Shown here piece by piece: positions 1 to 8,329 of a stretch of DNA of 64,000 nucleotides. This stretch comes from Paludisphaera borealis (GTDB lineage Bacteria; Planctomycetota; Planctomycetia; Isosphaerales; Isosphaeraceae): the NCBI RefSeq assembly GCF_001956985.1, contig NZ_CP019082.1, positions 682,001-746,000 of the forward strand, written 5' to 3'. The stretch's first letter is position 1; every line of letters begins with the position of its first letter. Below the pieces are notes generated by a model. It did no database searches, was not told where the DNA came from, and saw nothing but the letters and a program-made list of their open reading frames with translations. A program made the position numbers and the translations under genes.

Positions 1-882
1 GGCCAGGACGCCCGCAATCGCGGCGAGAGCGCTCGCTCTGGAGTCGGTCGGCTCGCGTCGGTCGCCGACGAACGGGGGGATCTTGTCGGCGGCCCGCCGC
101 GCGTGTTCCAGACTCAGGGCGGCCGCCGGGTCCTTGGCGCGATACTGCCGGGCCGCGATGGCCGTCAACACCTCGGCCAGAACGGCGGCATCCGAGATCT
201 TCGCGACGGTCGTTTGGGCCCCCTTCATGTCGCCGCCCTCCGCTTGCGCGATCGCGATGCGTTGAAGGGCTTCGCTCCTGGAGCTTTCGTTCCGGATCGT
301 CCCCGCCACCCGAAGTGCCCCGTTGACGTCGCCGGCGCCGGCCATCGCCGCCGCCACATGATTCAGGCCGTAGTCGCGGTTGAGGGCGAGCGGGTCGACG
401 AGTTCCACGGCCGTCTTGAAGTCGCCGGACCGGGCCAGGGCCTCGGCCACGTCGATCAGTCGGTGCTCGCTCTCGGTTTCCTGAGCCGCCTCGATCGCCG
501 TTTTCAGGGTTCCTTCGAGTGCGTCGGCGAGCCCCGCCCGGGCTTGCAGGCGGGCGATCTCGCAGAGGAGCCAGACGCGCTGCTCGAGATCCTCGACCGT
601 GCGGACGCTCGCCAGGGCCTTCTCCAGAACCGACCGGCTCTCGTTGCGGAGTTGCACCTCGGGCGCATCGCGGTCGCGAGGAACAGCCGGCTCCGCCGCC
701 GCTGCTTGGGGCTCTGCCTCGGCCTCCCGCGAACCCGAGGCGACCGCGCAATACGCAAATCCCACCCCCGCGAAGCCGAGCGCCATCAGGGTCATGTTGA
801 CGAGTGCTTTCTTGAGTACCATGCCGGCCGAGAGCCGTCCGACAGTTTTCCGCTCAAAGAGCCTACGGAAGTCGTGGTTCAT
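1..882 (-). CDS. Exported/anchored helical-repeat protein, C-terminus cut by window edge
   Basis: An open frame runs off the left end of the window without a stop, giving about 294 residues. ATG codons at 882 and 822 are both possible; 882 gives a short basic N-terminus before a hydrophobic segment (LVNMTLMALGFAGVGFAY) that would be a signal anchor. After an Ala/Glu-rich linker the protein is made of ~35-residue helical units with patterns such as IARLQARAG, VAEALARSGD and IAIAQAEGGD, like TPR/HEAT-type tails of planctomycete surface proteins. The C-terminal part of the protein at 28807-32352 has the same style of repeats. It is divergent from the DUF3500 gene. The specific function is unknown. 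I am confident that it is a gene and less so of the start. Confidence 0.7.
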   Translation of the reverse strand, partial: MNHDFRRLFERKTVGRLSAGMVLKKALVNMTLMALGFAGVGFAYCAVASGSREAEAEPQAAAAEPAVPRDRDAPEVQLRNESRSVLEKALASVRTVEDLEQRVWLLCEIARLQARAGLADALEGTLKTAIEAAQETESEHRLIDVAEALARSGDFKTAVELVDPLALNRDYGLNHVAAAMAGAGDVNGALRVAGTIRNESSRSEALQRIAIAQAEGGDMKGAQTTVAKISDAAVLAEVLTAIAARQYRAKDPAAALSLEHARRAADKIPPFVGDRREPTDSRASALAAIAGVLA

Positions 883-1024
883 GGTTTTCAATGGATGGGC
901 CTTTCGTCGCGACGGTTGCGGCGGCGCCGAAGCCTCGTCCACGGGCGGGATGACTTCGATCGCCGGTCTGGTATCATGGGCGACGGAGACGTTCACCAAT
1001 CATTCTTCTCCTGGAGCATCCGCG

Positions 1025-2119
1025 ATGTCACGCGTTCGAAGCCTCTTGCTCGCGATAACGATCGCGGCGCTCTACTGCCATGCGACCCTGGCGGCGGCCC
1101 ACGACGGTCCCGGGACCCACACGCACGAAAAGCCGGCCGCGAAGGCCGCCCGCGAGATGGCGGGGGCGGCCAGGAACCTCTGGGCGTCGCTCACCCCGGA
1201 GCAGAAGACCAAGATCGGGTTCGACTTCAAGGACGCGCTCCGCTACGACTGGCACTTCATCCCGAGGCCCCGCAAGGGCCTGCCCTTGAAGGAGATGTCG
1301 GGCGACCAGAAGGCCCTGGCCACCGCCCTTCTCGCCAGCGGCCTGAGCCAGAGCGGCTTCATCAAGGCGGAGTCGATCGTCAGCCTTGAGCAGATCCTGG
1401 CGTCGATCGAGCAAGGGAAAGGTCCGGTCCGGGACCCGGAGCTGTATTACTTCAACATCTTCGGCAATCCGGACTCGTTCGGCGCCAAGGAACCCTGGGG
1501 CTGGCGCTTTGAAGGCCACCACCTGTCGCTGAACTTCACCATCGTCGGCGACAAGGGCGTGGCCGGCGGCCCGACGTTCATGGGGACCAACCCCGCCGAG
1601 GTCAAGGCCGGGCCTCGCCAGGGACTTCGCGTTCTCGGCGAAGAAGAGGACCTCGCGCGGAAGCTCGTCAAATCCCTCGACTCGGGCCAGCGCGCCAAGG
1701 GGCTCGTCGAGATCGTGGCCCCGAAGGACATCCTCACCCTCGCCGCCCGCAAGGCCACGCCGCTCAAGCCGGCCGGCGTGATGATGACGGACCTCAACGC
1801 CGAGCAGAAGGAACTCTTGAACTCGATCGTCGTCCTCTACGCGGAGCGGCTTCGCCCCGAGATGGCCGCTGACGACCTGGGCAAGATCCTCAAGGCGGGC
1901 GTCGACAAGGTCGGCTTCGCCTGGGCCGGCGGCCTGGAGCGCGGCGAGCCCCACTACTACCGCATCCAGGGCCCGACGTTCCTGATCGAGTACGACAACA
2001 CCCAGAACAACGCCAACCACGTCCACAGCGTCTGGCGCGACTTCGAGGACGACTTCGGCGACGACCTGCTGAAGAAGCATTACGAGTCGGCCACCGCCGA
2101 GCACGGCCACTCGAAGTGA
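1025..2119 (+). CDS. DUF3500 family secreted protein
   Basis: The 364-residue protein has a signal peptide (MSRVRSLLLAITIAALYC) and a histidine-rich stretch just after it (AHDGPGTHTHEKP). The body is DUF3500-like: WASLTPEQK, PEQK/YDW near the N-terminus, then GNPDSFGAKEPWGWRFEGHH and LSLNFT, and near the C-terminus PHYYRIQGPTFLIEYDN followed by NHVHSVWRD. Family members are exported proteins of unknown biochemical role. The length is normal for the family. The start is the first ATG and gives a clean signal peptide. The gene is monocistronic by spacing, divergent from the repeat protein on its left. Confidence is high for the family; the function is unknown. Confidence 0.85.
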   Translation: MSRVRSLLLAITIAALYCHATLAAAHDGPGTHTHEKPAAKAAREMAGAARNLWASLTPEQKTKIGFDFKDALRYDWHFIPRPRKGLPLKEMSGDQKALATALLASGLSQSGFIKAESIVSLEQILASIEQGKGPVRDPELYYFNIFGNPDSFGAKEPWGWRFEGHHLSLNFTIVGDKGVAGGPTFMGTNPAEVKAGPRQGLRVLGEEEDLARKLVKSLDSGQRAKGLVEIVAPKDILTLAARKATPLKPAGVMMTDLNAEQKELLNSIVVLYAERLRPEMAADDLGKILKAGVDKVGFAWAGGLERGEPHYYRIQGPTFLIEYDNTQNNANHVHSVWRDFEDDFGDDLLKKHYESATAEHGHSK

Positions 2120-2162
2120 CCCGAACGGATTGCGAGCCTGTCCGGTGAGCCGTCGAATGTGA

Positions 2163-2264
2163 TTCGAGCGATGGTTTCACGTGCTCCGATTGGAATACGT
2201 GGAACCATCGGCTTTTACGTCAAACGAACGCTTCCGCCGGCACCTGGAACGCCTGAAGAAGTGA
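2163..2264 (+). pseudogene. Possible remnant of a gene upstream of the HTH antitoxin
   Basis: A 33-codon open stretch without a start codon of its own, directly after a TGA, ends in a stop that overlaps the ribosome binding site of the HTH gene. The peptide (ends NERFRRHLERLKK) has the look of the C-terminal helix of a small protein. In higBA-type modules a toxin gene sits in exactly this place. No toxin motif is recognisable, so this could also be chance. Confidence 0.15.
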
Positions 2265-2271
2265 GGTGGTC

Positions 2272-2640
2272 ATGCCGATCCGTCTAGAGGATTTCGTCGC
2301 CAAGCTGCCCGAGGAAGAGCGCGCCGCCATCGAGAAGCGGATCGCCGAATTGGTGGAAGAGGTGACGTTGTGGCAGTTGCGGGAAGCCCGCAAGCAGTCC
2401 CAGAAGGAAGTCGCCAAGAAGCTCAACGTCAAGCAGGCCGCGGTGTCCAAGCTCGAACGTCGCGCCGACATGTTCGTGAGCACGTTGCGGGACTACATCG
2501 AGTCCGTGGGCGGAACTCTGGAGATCATCGCGCGCTTCCCCAACCAGGACGTGAAGATCAATCAGTTCCGGGGTCTCGGCTCCAAGAACCGCGCGGGCGT
2601 CGAGATGTGCCCGAGCGGAGACGGCACGTCGACCCATTAA
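2272..2640 (+). CDS. XRE-type helix-turn-helix protein, antitoxin-like
   Basis: The 122-residue protein has an N-terminal helical part (residues 1-35) followed by an HTH of the Cro/C1 type: LWQLREARKQSQKEVAKKLN, then VKQAAVSKLERRAD. Next comes STLRDYIESVGGTLEIIARFP, the sheet-forming tail typical of HigA-like antitoxins encoded after a toxin gene. The start chosen is ATG 2272, with GAGG five bases upstream; a GTG at 2266 is in frame but less well placed. No complete toxin gene lies on either side, so it is an orphan antitoxin or a stand-alone regulator. It would bind DNA as a dimer. Family confidence is good; its partner and target are unknown. Confidence 0.75.
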   Translation: MPIRLEDFVAKLPEEERAAIEKRIAELVEEVTLWQLREARKQSQKEVAKKLNVKQAAVSKLERRADMFVSTLRDYIESVGGTLEIIARFPNQDVKINQFRGLGSKNRAGVEMCPSGDGTSTH

Positions 2641-2701
2641 CTCTCCACCTCCTCAAGAGGCAGACGGGGCAGGTGAGTCAGAGCTGTTTTCCGAGACGAG
2701 C

Positions 2702-2736
2702 CTACGCCAGAAACGACTCCTGACCCCTTTGATGCT
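2702..2736. repeat. 35-bp direct repeat, left copy, flanking the IS element
   Basis: The sequence from 2702 to 2736 (begins CTACGCCAGAAACGACTCC) recurs unchanged at 3599-3633, on the other side of the IS element. The right copy continues into shorter iterations of CCCCTTTGATGCTCC. The unit was already tandem before the insertion. Confidence 0.9.
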
Positions 2737-2738
2737 TA

Positions 2739-3599
2739 GAGCGTGTTATGAACTTTAGTCCAGTGCAGGGCGTAGGATAGGCATGATCACCCACAAGCCC
2801 TATCCGAGCGACGCGACCGATGCGGAGTGGCAGTTCGTGCTTCCCTATCTCTGCCTGGTGCGCGAGGACGCCGCGCAGCGCGTCTACAACCTTCGCGATC
2901 TGTTCGACGGCCTTCGTTGGCTCTCCCGCAGCGGCGCCCCCTGGCGTTATCTGCCCGCCGATTTTCCTCCCTGGCACGCGGTCTACCAGCAGGCTCGTCG
3001 TTGGATCGACGCCGGCTGCTTCGAGGCCGTCGTCTCGGATCTGCGGGTCACGATCCGTCTCGCCAAGGATCGCAAGGCCCAGCCCTCGGCGGCTGTTCTC
3101 GACAGCCGAACGCTCCGCTCCACGCCCGAGAGCGGCAACCGCGCCGGCTACAACGGTCACAAGAAGATCAAGGGGTCGAAAGTTCATATCGCCGTGGACA
3201 CGCTCGGGCATTTGCTGGCGCTGGGCGTGACGCCCGCCAACGACGACGACCGGACGCAAGTCGCCGAGCTGTGCGAGGCCGTCCAGGCGGCCACCGGCGA
3301 TTCGGTGGAAGTCGCGTTCGTCGACCAGGGCTACACGGGCGAGGCGGCGGAGAGTGCCGCGGCCGACCACGGGATTCGCCTGGAAGTCGTGAAGCTGCCC
3401 GAGGCCAAGCGAGGCTTCGTCCTGTTGCCGAGGCGATGGGTGGTGGAGCGTTCGTTCGCATGGCTGACGCGATTCCGACGCCTCGCCAAGGACTACGAAC
3501 GCCTGCCCGAAGTCCTCGCCGGCATGAACTTCATCGCCTTCAGCTTCCTCATGCTCCGCAAAGCCGCTCCGCTCCTGGCAACAAGTGCATAACACGCTC
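2739..3599 (+). mobile_element. IS5-family insertion sequence, complete (861 bp)
   Basis: The ends are imperfect inverted repeats beginning GAGCGTGTTATG (2739-2750, and complement at 3588-3599), identical over 12 bp and partly matching further in. TA dinucleotides at 2737-2738 and 3600-3601 fit a TA target duplication. One transposase gene fills the interior. Both ends and the gene are intact, so the element may still be active or is a recent arrival. It sits between two copies of a 35-bp direct repeat. Confidence 0.9.
2783..3592 (+). CDS. IS5-family transposase
   Basis: A 269-residue DDE transposase. The N-terminal DUF4096-type region (residues 1-90) contains LRWLSRSGAPWRYLP, usual in IS5 relatives such as the IS1031/IS427 groups. 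The catalytic residues can be assigned: D107 in VLDSRTLR, D181 in FVDQGYTGE and E222 in RRWVVERSFAWL, followed by RFRRLAKDYER, the C-terminal signature. It is read in one frame, without the frameshift seen in some relatives. It catalyses cut-and-paste movement of the surrounding element. The stop lies inside the right terminal repeat, as is common for compact IS elements. Confidence 0.95.
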   Translation: MITHKPYPSDATDAEWQFVLPYLCLVREDAAQRVYNLRDLFDGLRWLSRSGAPWRYLPADFPPWHAVYQQARRWIDAGCFEAVVSDLRVTIRLAKDRKAQPSAAVLDSRTLRSTPESGNRAGYNGHKKIKGSKVHIAVDTLGHLLALGVTPANDDDRTQVAELCEAVQAATGDSVEVAFVDQGYTGEAAESAAADHGIRLEVVKLPEAKRGFVLLPRRWVVERSFAWLTRFRRLAKDYERLPEVLAGMNFIAFSFLMLRKAAPLLATSA

Positions 3600-3665
3600 T
3601 ACGCCAGAAACGACTCCTGACCCCTTTGATGCTCCGACCCCTTTGATGCTCCCCTTTGATGCTCC
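3599..3665. repeat. Right copy of 35-bp repeat plus three short iterations
   Basis: 3599-3633 repeats 2702-2736 exactly. CCCCTTTGATGCTCC then occurs at 3621-3635, 3638-3652 and 3651-3665, so the repeat decays into 14-17-bp units. I know of no function; it may be a planctomycete intergenic repeat. Confidence 0.85.
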
Positions 3666-3919
3666 GGCCCATCGTGGAAGCCCTTCCCGCGCCCCGTGCG
3701 GAAACGCGACCCGGTTTGGCCTGCAGACTTGAAAGAGCCCGTCATGGCGGCAACTATTGGGAGAGCGAAGCTGTTACTCCATGGACCGGCCGTGGAATCT
3801 CCGGCTCCGTTCCACCAGCCCCGGTCGGGCCAAATCTGCAGATTTCATCCCTCTTCTGAGTCGTCTCACCCTGCACTTAGCAAGGCAAATACCGGCTCGA
3901 CCTCGCAAAGCAGCCCGAC
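3666..3919. other. Intergenic, no gene recognised
   Basis: Between the repeats and the ATPase gene. Base composition falls towards the right. A TAG at 3878 in the frame of the next gene sets the limit for its start. No promoter or RNA structure is convincing. Confidence 0.5.
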
Positions 3920-6388
3920 GTGATAAATCAGGAATTGCTTGAGCTGACATGGGAAATTCAAGAGATCATTGGCCGTATCACGCCCGACGCCCCCGACAGA
4001 ACACGGGAAGCCGAGAACCGGTTCCGGCTGTTCCTTGAACATCTAGGCCCGAAGCAATGCCTCGGACTTAAGGCGTACTTAGTCGCAGCGTGTAACAGCT
4101 TCCCTCGCACACAGAAGCGAAGGCTTGAGCCGCTTCTGCATGAAAAGTTGCGACAATCAAAGGAACCCATCAGGCCGCCAGCATCTTCACGAGACGAGCC
4201 GACCGATCCAGCCGGCCGGCCGGTCGTTAACGGGCCCCCGACGCCCAAACAAAACGGTGGGTCGGTCGACCTGCTCATGGATCTTAGCTACCGACTCAAC
4301 GAACTGCGTGACCACTGGATCTTCGACTGGTCGTACAGCTACCGGAATCTAATCGGCGAGGTCTTCGAGCGAACTCTTTCGTCGCTCGAAATGGAGCCCA
4401 ATGACAAACGGCCCCTAGCGACGATTGAGCGTGAATTTTCCCGCCACAGCACGGAAGTTTTCGCCAAGGGGTATAATTATAAAATTAAGCATTCGGCTTA
4501 TGACCAGGCGATTCGGATCTCGGTCAGCGGGCTGCAGAGGTTTCTCGACCTGCCGTTCGAGTCGTATGTGGCCGTGGCCCGGAGTTCGCCATATGCCGCG
4601 CGCGGGCTAGCGGCGCGACGAGTCTGCTCGAGCATGCTGATCGGAATCCTCCAGGGCTACGGAGAGACGCGGTTCGGCGACCAAGAGGGCTCTCAGTCCT
4701 TGGAGAATAATAAGCGCTGGTGGGTCCATTCCTTAGCCTTCCTCATGCCTGGGCACGTCCATCAACTCCTCCAAGTTCTCGGACACAGTCAGTTCCGCGA
4801 CTCGATGCGCGACGTTGTGGCACCAGTGCTCGAAGCGATCGACCGGGTCATCCGTGACGCTCCCCAGAATCAAGCCCTCTTGCCCACCAGCGGCGAGTAC
4901 GAGTTGCGCGTGAATAGACTCGACTTGATCCTCGAATTACCGAGTATTCAGGACCACCTAAGATTCCTTGAGATTCATTGCTTCCTCAACCCTAACGAGG
5001 TCCGTGAGGTGGATCTCAGGAACTCGAGCGAGCGAGCTGTCTCAGTGATAGCGGGTTCGCTGACGCACCAGCTCCAAGAGTGGGCCGAGAATCAAAGTAC
5101 TCTCAAGGGCGTCCTAATCAACACCGCATTATCAGACCCTGAGAACACCACAGGGCAGGCCCAGGGAATCCTCACTCAAGTTATTTCCCGGATATCCGGC
5201 GATAAGGGTTGGAACGCGCCGCTGTCATACAACTACGCCCGTCACTTCCCGCTAAACAATCCATTCCTCCACGCCACTTTCCGGGTCATACGGCACAGTG
5301 TTAGGAACCTGCTCCGCTCGTTCGAACGCGATACGGGCATCCGGCTCTGGTGCAGCATACGTCGCAGCGGGAAGACTACAGCCGCCAGCTTCGACCTACA
5401 TCCCAGCGGCAACACCAAAGTCGTTAACCAGACGATGCAGCCAACCGGGCAGTCGCCCAACGACCACATTTTCGCGGAGAGCTTTAAAGAAGCTCTGCAC
5501 GTCGGCAAGCCCTTATCAAATGACTTCTTTAAAGAGGTTATCGAGAAGTACTCCCACGGGCAAATCGAGCCGGGCAAGCGGACAATATTTGTCCTTGATG
5601 AGTATGAACTCCTCTTCGACCAGCTCCGAATCGCCGACCGTAAGGATGAGAGCATCCGCTACGATGTGGCGCTGCCTCTACTTAACCAACTCGTGGAGTT
5701 CTCCCGCGAGAACCTGTTGCTGATGATCGGCATGCAACCCGACGCACACTATATCTTGATGGAGCACAATCAGTTCAGTCCATACGTGGTGCTCGACCAC
5801 TTTCCGCTGTTTGCTCACTCATTGGGCGCCGTGGATTCGGAGTTCGCGCACCTGCTCCACCGAGTTCTGCGAGATCTCGTGCAACTCGACCCGACGTTCA
5901 TCAACTCCCTCTTCGCCGAGACCGGTGGGCACCCTTATCTGACGGTGAACCTGCTGACCGACCTGTTCGACTGGCTGATCACTGAGGGGCGGCGCGCTGC
6001 GGGCCTAACGCTCACGGGCGATGACTTCCACGCGTTTGCTAGATGCCGCCTTACTCCTGAGGCGATTCACCGTAGTCGAGAGTACGAATTCTTTCGTAAC
6101 TTCCTGCAGGCGACGCTCGCCCGCACCGACCGCCATAGCGACCGCTGGATTCATACCGTTGTCAGGTCACTGCAACACATCGTCCGGGAGGACCCGGTTA
6201 CCATGTTGTGCCCGTTCGACCGCTTCCGTCAACTTGTTGAGCAGTCGCCGTCCCCTACGGACGCGGCGGGACTTGTGCGGACGGCGAGTGAGGCCAACTT
6301 TCTGGTGATGCAGGGCGACCAAGTACGGCCGTGCATTCCCCTGCTGGCCCGCATCGCGTACCCGATCCGGCCCGCCATCCATCCATGA
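3920..6388 (+). CDS. Large P-loop ATPase of an accessory two-gene island, unrecognised family
   Basis: An 822-residue protein. Residues 1-100 are helical and charged, then a Pro-rich linker; 120-350 is an alpha-helical region I cannot assign. The C-terminal half is an ATPase of the archaeal-ATPase/STAND type: P-loop SIRRSGKTT (479-487), where the usual first glycine is serine; Walker B FVLDEYELLF (557-566); and GGHPYLTVNLL (669-679), the motif that starts the winged-helix lid in this class. A sensor-like stretch NLLLMIGMQPDAH (598-610) lies between them. The GTG start is the only one available after the stop at 3878. The gene is richer in A+T than its neighbours and uses codons rare elsewhere in the window (TTA, ATA). 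It is followed 18 bases later by its partner gene. Inferred role: a regulatory or sensing ATPase in a conflict/defence system. No named system matches. Confidence 0.75.
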   Translation: MINQELLELTWEIQEIIGRITPDAPDRTREAENRFRLFLEHLGPKQCLGLKAYLVAACNSFPRTQKRRLEPLLHEKLRQSKEPIRPPASSRDEPTDPAGRPVVNGPPTPKQNGGSVDLLMDLSYRLNELRDHWIFDWSYSYRNLIGEVFERTLSSLEMEPNDKRPLATIEREFSRHSTEVFAKGYNYKIKHSAYDQAIRISVSGLQRFLDLPFESYVAVARSSPYAARGLAARRVCSSMLIGILQGYGETRFGDQEGSQSLENNKRWWVHSLAFLMPGHVHQLLQVLGHSQFRDSMRDVVAPVLEAIDRVIRDAPQNQALLPTSGEYELRVNRLDLILELPSIQDHLRFLEIHCFLNPNEVREVDLRNSSERAVSVIAGSLTHQLQEWAENQSTLKGVLINTALSDPENTTGQAQGILTQVISRISGDKGWNAPLSYNYARHFPLNNPFLHATFRVIRHSVRNLLRSFERDTGIRLWCSIRRSGKTTAASFDLHPSGNTKVVNQTMQPTGQSPNDHIFAESFKEALHVGKPLSNDFFKEVIEKYSHGQIEPGKRTIFVLDEYELLFDQLRIADRKDESIRYDVALPLLNQLVEFSRENLLLMIGMQPDAHYILMEHNQFSPYVVLDHFPLFAHSLGAVDSEFAHLLHRVLRDLVQLDPTFINSLFAETGGHPYLTVNLLTDLFDWLITEGRRAAGLTLTGDDFHAFARCRLTPEAIHRSREYEFFRNFLQATLARTDRHSDRWIHTVVRSLQHIVREDPVTMLCPFDRFRQLVEQSPSPTDAAGLVRTASEANFLVMQGDQVRPCIPLLARIAYPIRPAIHP

Positions 6389-6406
6389 CGAGAGGAGCCG
6401 GCGACG

Positions 6407-7468
6407 ATGATACTAAGCCCCGAACGCTTGCTAGAGTTGATCGATCGCAGCCGCCAAGAGCACGCGGGCCAGAGCGTCGTAGCCTTCTGGTATCAGATGC
6501 CGCGCGACCGCGAGGGCTTCGCCGAGCGGATCTGCGCCCGACGCGGCGACCTGCCCGTCGTGCCCTTAGTAGTTCGCGAGGGCTTCCAGCACGGAAACGC
6601 CATTATGGGCGACCTCTGCCGGCTGATCGAGCGGAATCGCGAGCGAATTGAGTCGGTGCCACGGTCGGGTCTCGGTGACGACAGCCCGTTGGTTTTACTG
6701 CTCTTGAGTGTTGAGCCGTTCCAACTCAACCAGATCTCGTCGTTCGTCGCCCTGCCCGAATGGTTTCCGATGCAGGGAGGACTGAACTCCACCATCGACG
6801 TTGAGGATCTGTTCTGGACCGCTAGGTCCGGCCTTGACGCCGAGGAGTCGCGCATTGACGAGATCCAAGAGATGCTGTGCCGCATAGACTTGGCGCTGGC
6901 GAATCAGCTGGCCTGGACGCACACGCATGATAAGGAGGCTCATAAGGCGTTCTTCGACCTGATCCGGCAGCCGACAGACAAGAAGCGAGACCCGGCGGCT
7001 GCCACCTCTGGGCCGGAGAAGTATGCCGACCTCCTGCTGTACGCACTTGCATTCTGCGAGCAGCAGATGCAGTCTGCGAGATCCTACCGCCCCAGCGCGC
7101 GAGAGGGGCGATCAATAGTCGCGCGGCTGATCCGACTGGGTTACAAGACCACGCCCGATAATGCACGTGATGTTGGCAAGAAGCTTGCCTGCGCACTCGG
7201 TGTGCTCGCGGATGTTGTCCCGCCCTCAGACGCTCTGACCACTATCCTCTCCCGGCCGACTAATCCTGAGAAAGACCCCGCGACCCGCTTCGGCATGAAC
7301 CTGTTCGCCACAGTGTTCGCCGCGGCGCAATTCGTCACCTCCGCGCACCATTCAGCCGAATACCCGCCGTATCCGACCGCTTTGTTACAAGCCTTTTCTT
7401 TTAACCTGCGACAAACCCTCGATGCTTTGATCCAGGCACTTGAGGATCGGAAACGGGGTTATTCTTAA
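6407..7468 (+). CDS. Partner protein of the ATPase, unknown family
   Basis: A 353-residue soluble protein without signal peptide or membrane segment. It starts at an ATG preceded by GAGGAGCC and lies 18 bases after the ATPase stop, so the two are almost surely co-transcribed. Residues 20-120 alternate strands and helices in a Rossmann-like way (VVAFWYQMP, LPVVPLVVREG, SPLVLLLLSVEPF) and end in FVALPEWFP. The rest is mainly helical, with AFFDLIRQPT and KKLACALGVLADVVPP. There is no P-loop, nuclease, NAD-binding or HEPN signature that I can see. Composition is A+T-rich like the ATPase. It could be an effector, an adaptor or a sensor for the ATPase; the sequence does not decide between these. 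Confidence 0.7.
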   Translation: MILSPERLLELIDRSRQEHAGQSVVAFWYQMPRDREGFAERICARRGDLPVVPLVVREGFQHGNAIMGDLCRLIERNRERIESVPRSGLGDDSPLVLLLLSVEPFQLNQISSFVALPEWFPMQGGLNSTIDVEDLFWTARSGLDAEESRIDEIQEMLCRIDLALANQLAWTHTHDKEAHKAFFDLIRQPTDKKRDPAAATSGPEKYADLLLYALAFCEQQMQSARSYRPSAREGRSIVARLIRLGYKTTPDNARDVGKKLACALGVLADVVPPSDALTTILSRPTNPEKDPATRFGMNLFATVFAAAQFVTSAHHSAEYPPYPTALLQAFSFNLRQTLDALIQALEDRKRGYS

Positions 7469-7772
7469 ATCGTGGGGATGTTTAGGAGCTTTGGGCGAGA
7501 TCGACGAAGGCTGTCACTGAGCCGAGAATCAGGCGAGTTCTCGAGTCGCGTCGTCCCAGTCAAGCCCGTGCAATCCCTGCTTGTCACTCGATCGTTTCGA
7601 TCACACCTCGTCGCGCCCAAGTTTCGGGCGGGCGAGAGGAATCGTCGATCAAGCCCGTCGCTCGGTCGTATGCTTAAGGTGGAGGACTCTGCGAGTCGTC
7701 CGGCTCTTTCGCAACTCGGCTGTCGGGCGAGAACGGGAAGCGCTTCGGCGCATGAAGCCGACGGCTTCGAAA

Positions 7773-8318
7773 GGCGCGAACGGAGCCAAGCTTCCACGGA
7801 GGGCAAGTCCCAGGAAGTTTGTGGGAAAAGCGCGCGAACGGAGCCAATCGGCCGGGGCCGGTTCGAGGGTTCGCGAGACTCGGAAAAATGCGCGATCAAA
7901 GCCAATCGCTTCGCGTGGTCGGGCGGAGGATTCTGTCGGAAAAGCGCGCGAACGGAGCCAATCCGGCGGCGCGGACGGCGGGCTGGGTTGGCGGGGGGAT
8001 CGGTCGAAAAGCGCGCGAACGGACCCAATTTCGGCGGACGGCGGTCGCGACGAGTACGTCGAACCGCGCGGATCGTCATCCGGCCTTCGGCCACTTTCTC
8101 CCGGGGCGAGAACGGATGATCGCGGGCGAACGAAGCCAATTTCAGGGCGGAGGCTTTTGACGCAAGGCTTGTGTCGGATCGGCTTTGCGTTTTGGAGCCT
8201 TGCCGATGGGTCGGCAAGAACGACGCAAACGAAGCCAATCCGCCGGGCGACGTTCCGCGGCGGGTCGTTCGGGGAATTCGGCGGTGGAGGGGGTGGTTTC
8301 GGCGCGAACGAAGCCAAT
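7773..8318. repeat. Array of eight degenerate copies of GCGCGCGAACGGAGCCAAT
   Basis: Copies lie at 7773-7789, 7830-7848, 7889-7906, 7944-7962, 8011-8029, 8121-8140, 8221-8239 and 8301-8318. Three copies are exact or one base off; the most conserved core is GCGAACG(G/A)AGCCAAT. Several are preceded by GGAAAA or CGAAAA. Centre-to-centre spacing is irregular (about 55-110 bases), and the sequence between copies is not repeated. The whole block from 7469 to 8329 holds no credible gene; open frames crossing it are products of the repeat and high GC. Function unknown. Confidence 0.85.
8075..8117. repeat. Copy of the dispersed CATCCGGCC...GGCCA repeat
   Basis: CATCCGGCCTTCGGCCACTT followed by a purine-rich stretch and CGGATGA. 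The same element, with GTTCC or GCGCAGC in the loop, occurs at 23327-23365 and 23893-23929. Its stem (CCGG/CCGG-type, with TCATCCG paired to CGGATGA) suggests a mobile or structured intergenic repeat. Confidence 0.6.
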
Positions 8319-8329
8319 TCACGGGGCCG

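Noticed and set aside
2220-2483. Minus-strand frame opposite the HTH gene
   Set aside because: No ribosome site or domain; the plus-strand HTH signature is clear.
7773-8318. CRISPR array
   Set aside because: Repeats are degenerate, spacing runs from about 55 to 110 bases, and no cas gene is present.
7469-8329. Several 110-320-codon frames across the repeat block
   Set aside because: Their products are made of translated repeats (such as KARERSQS and ANGANP) and lack start-site or domain support.
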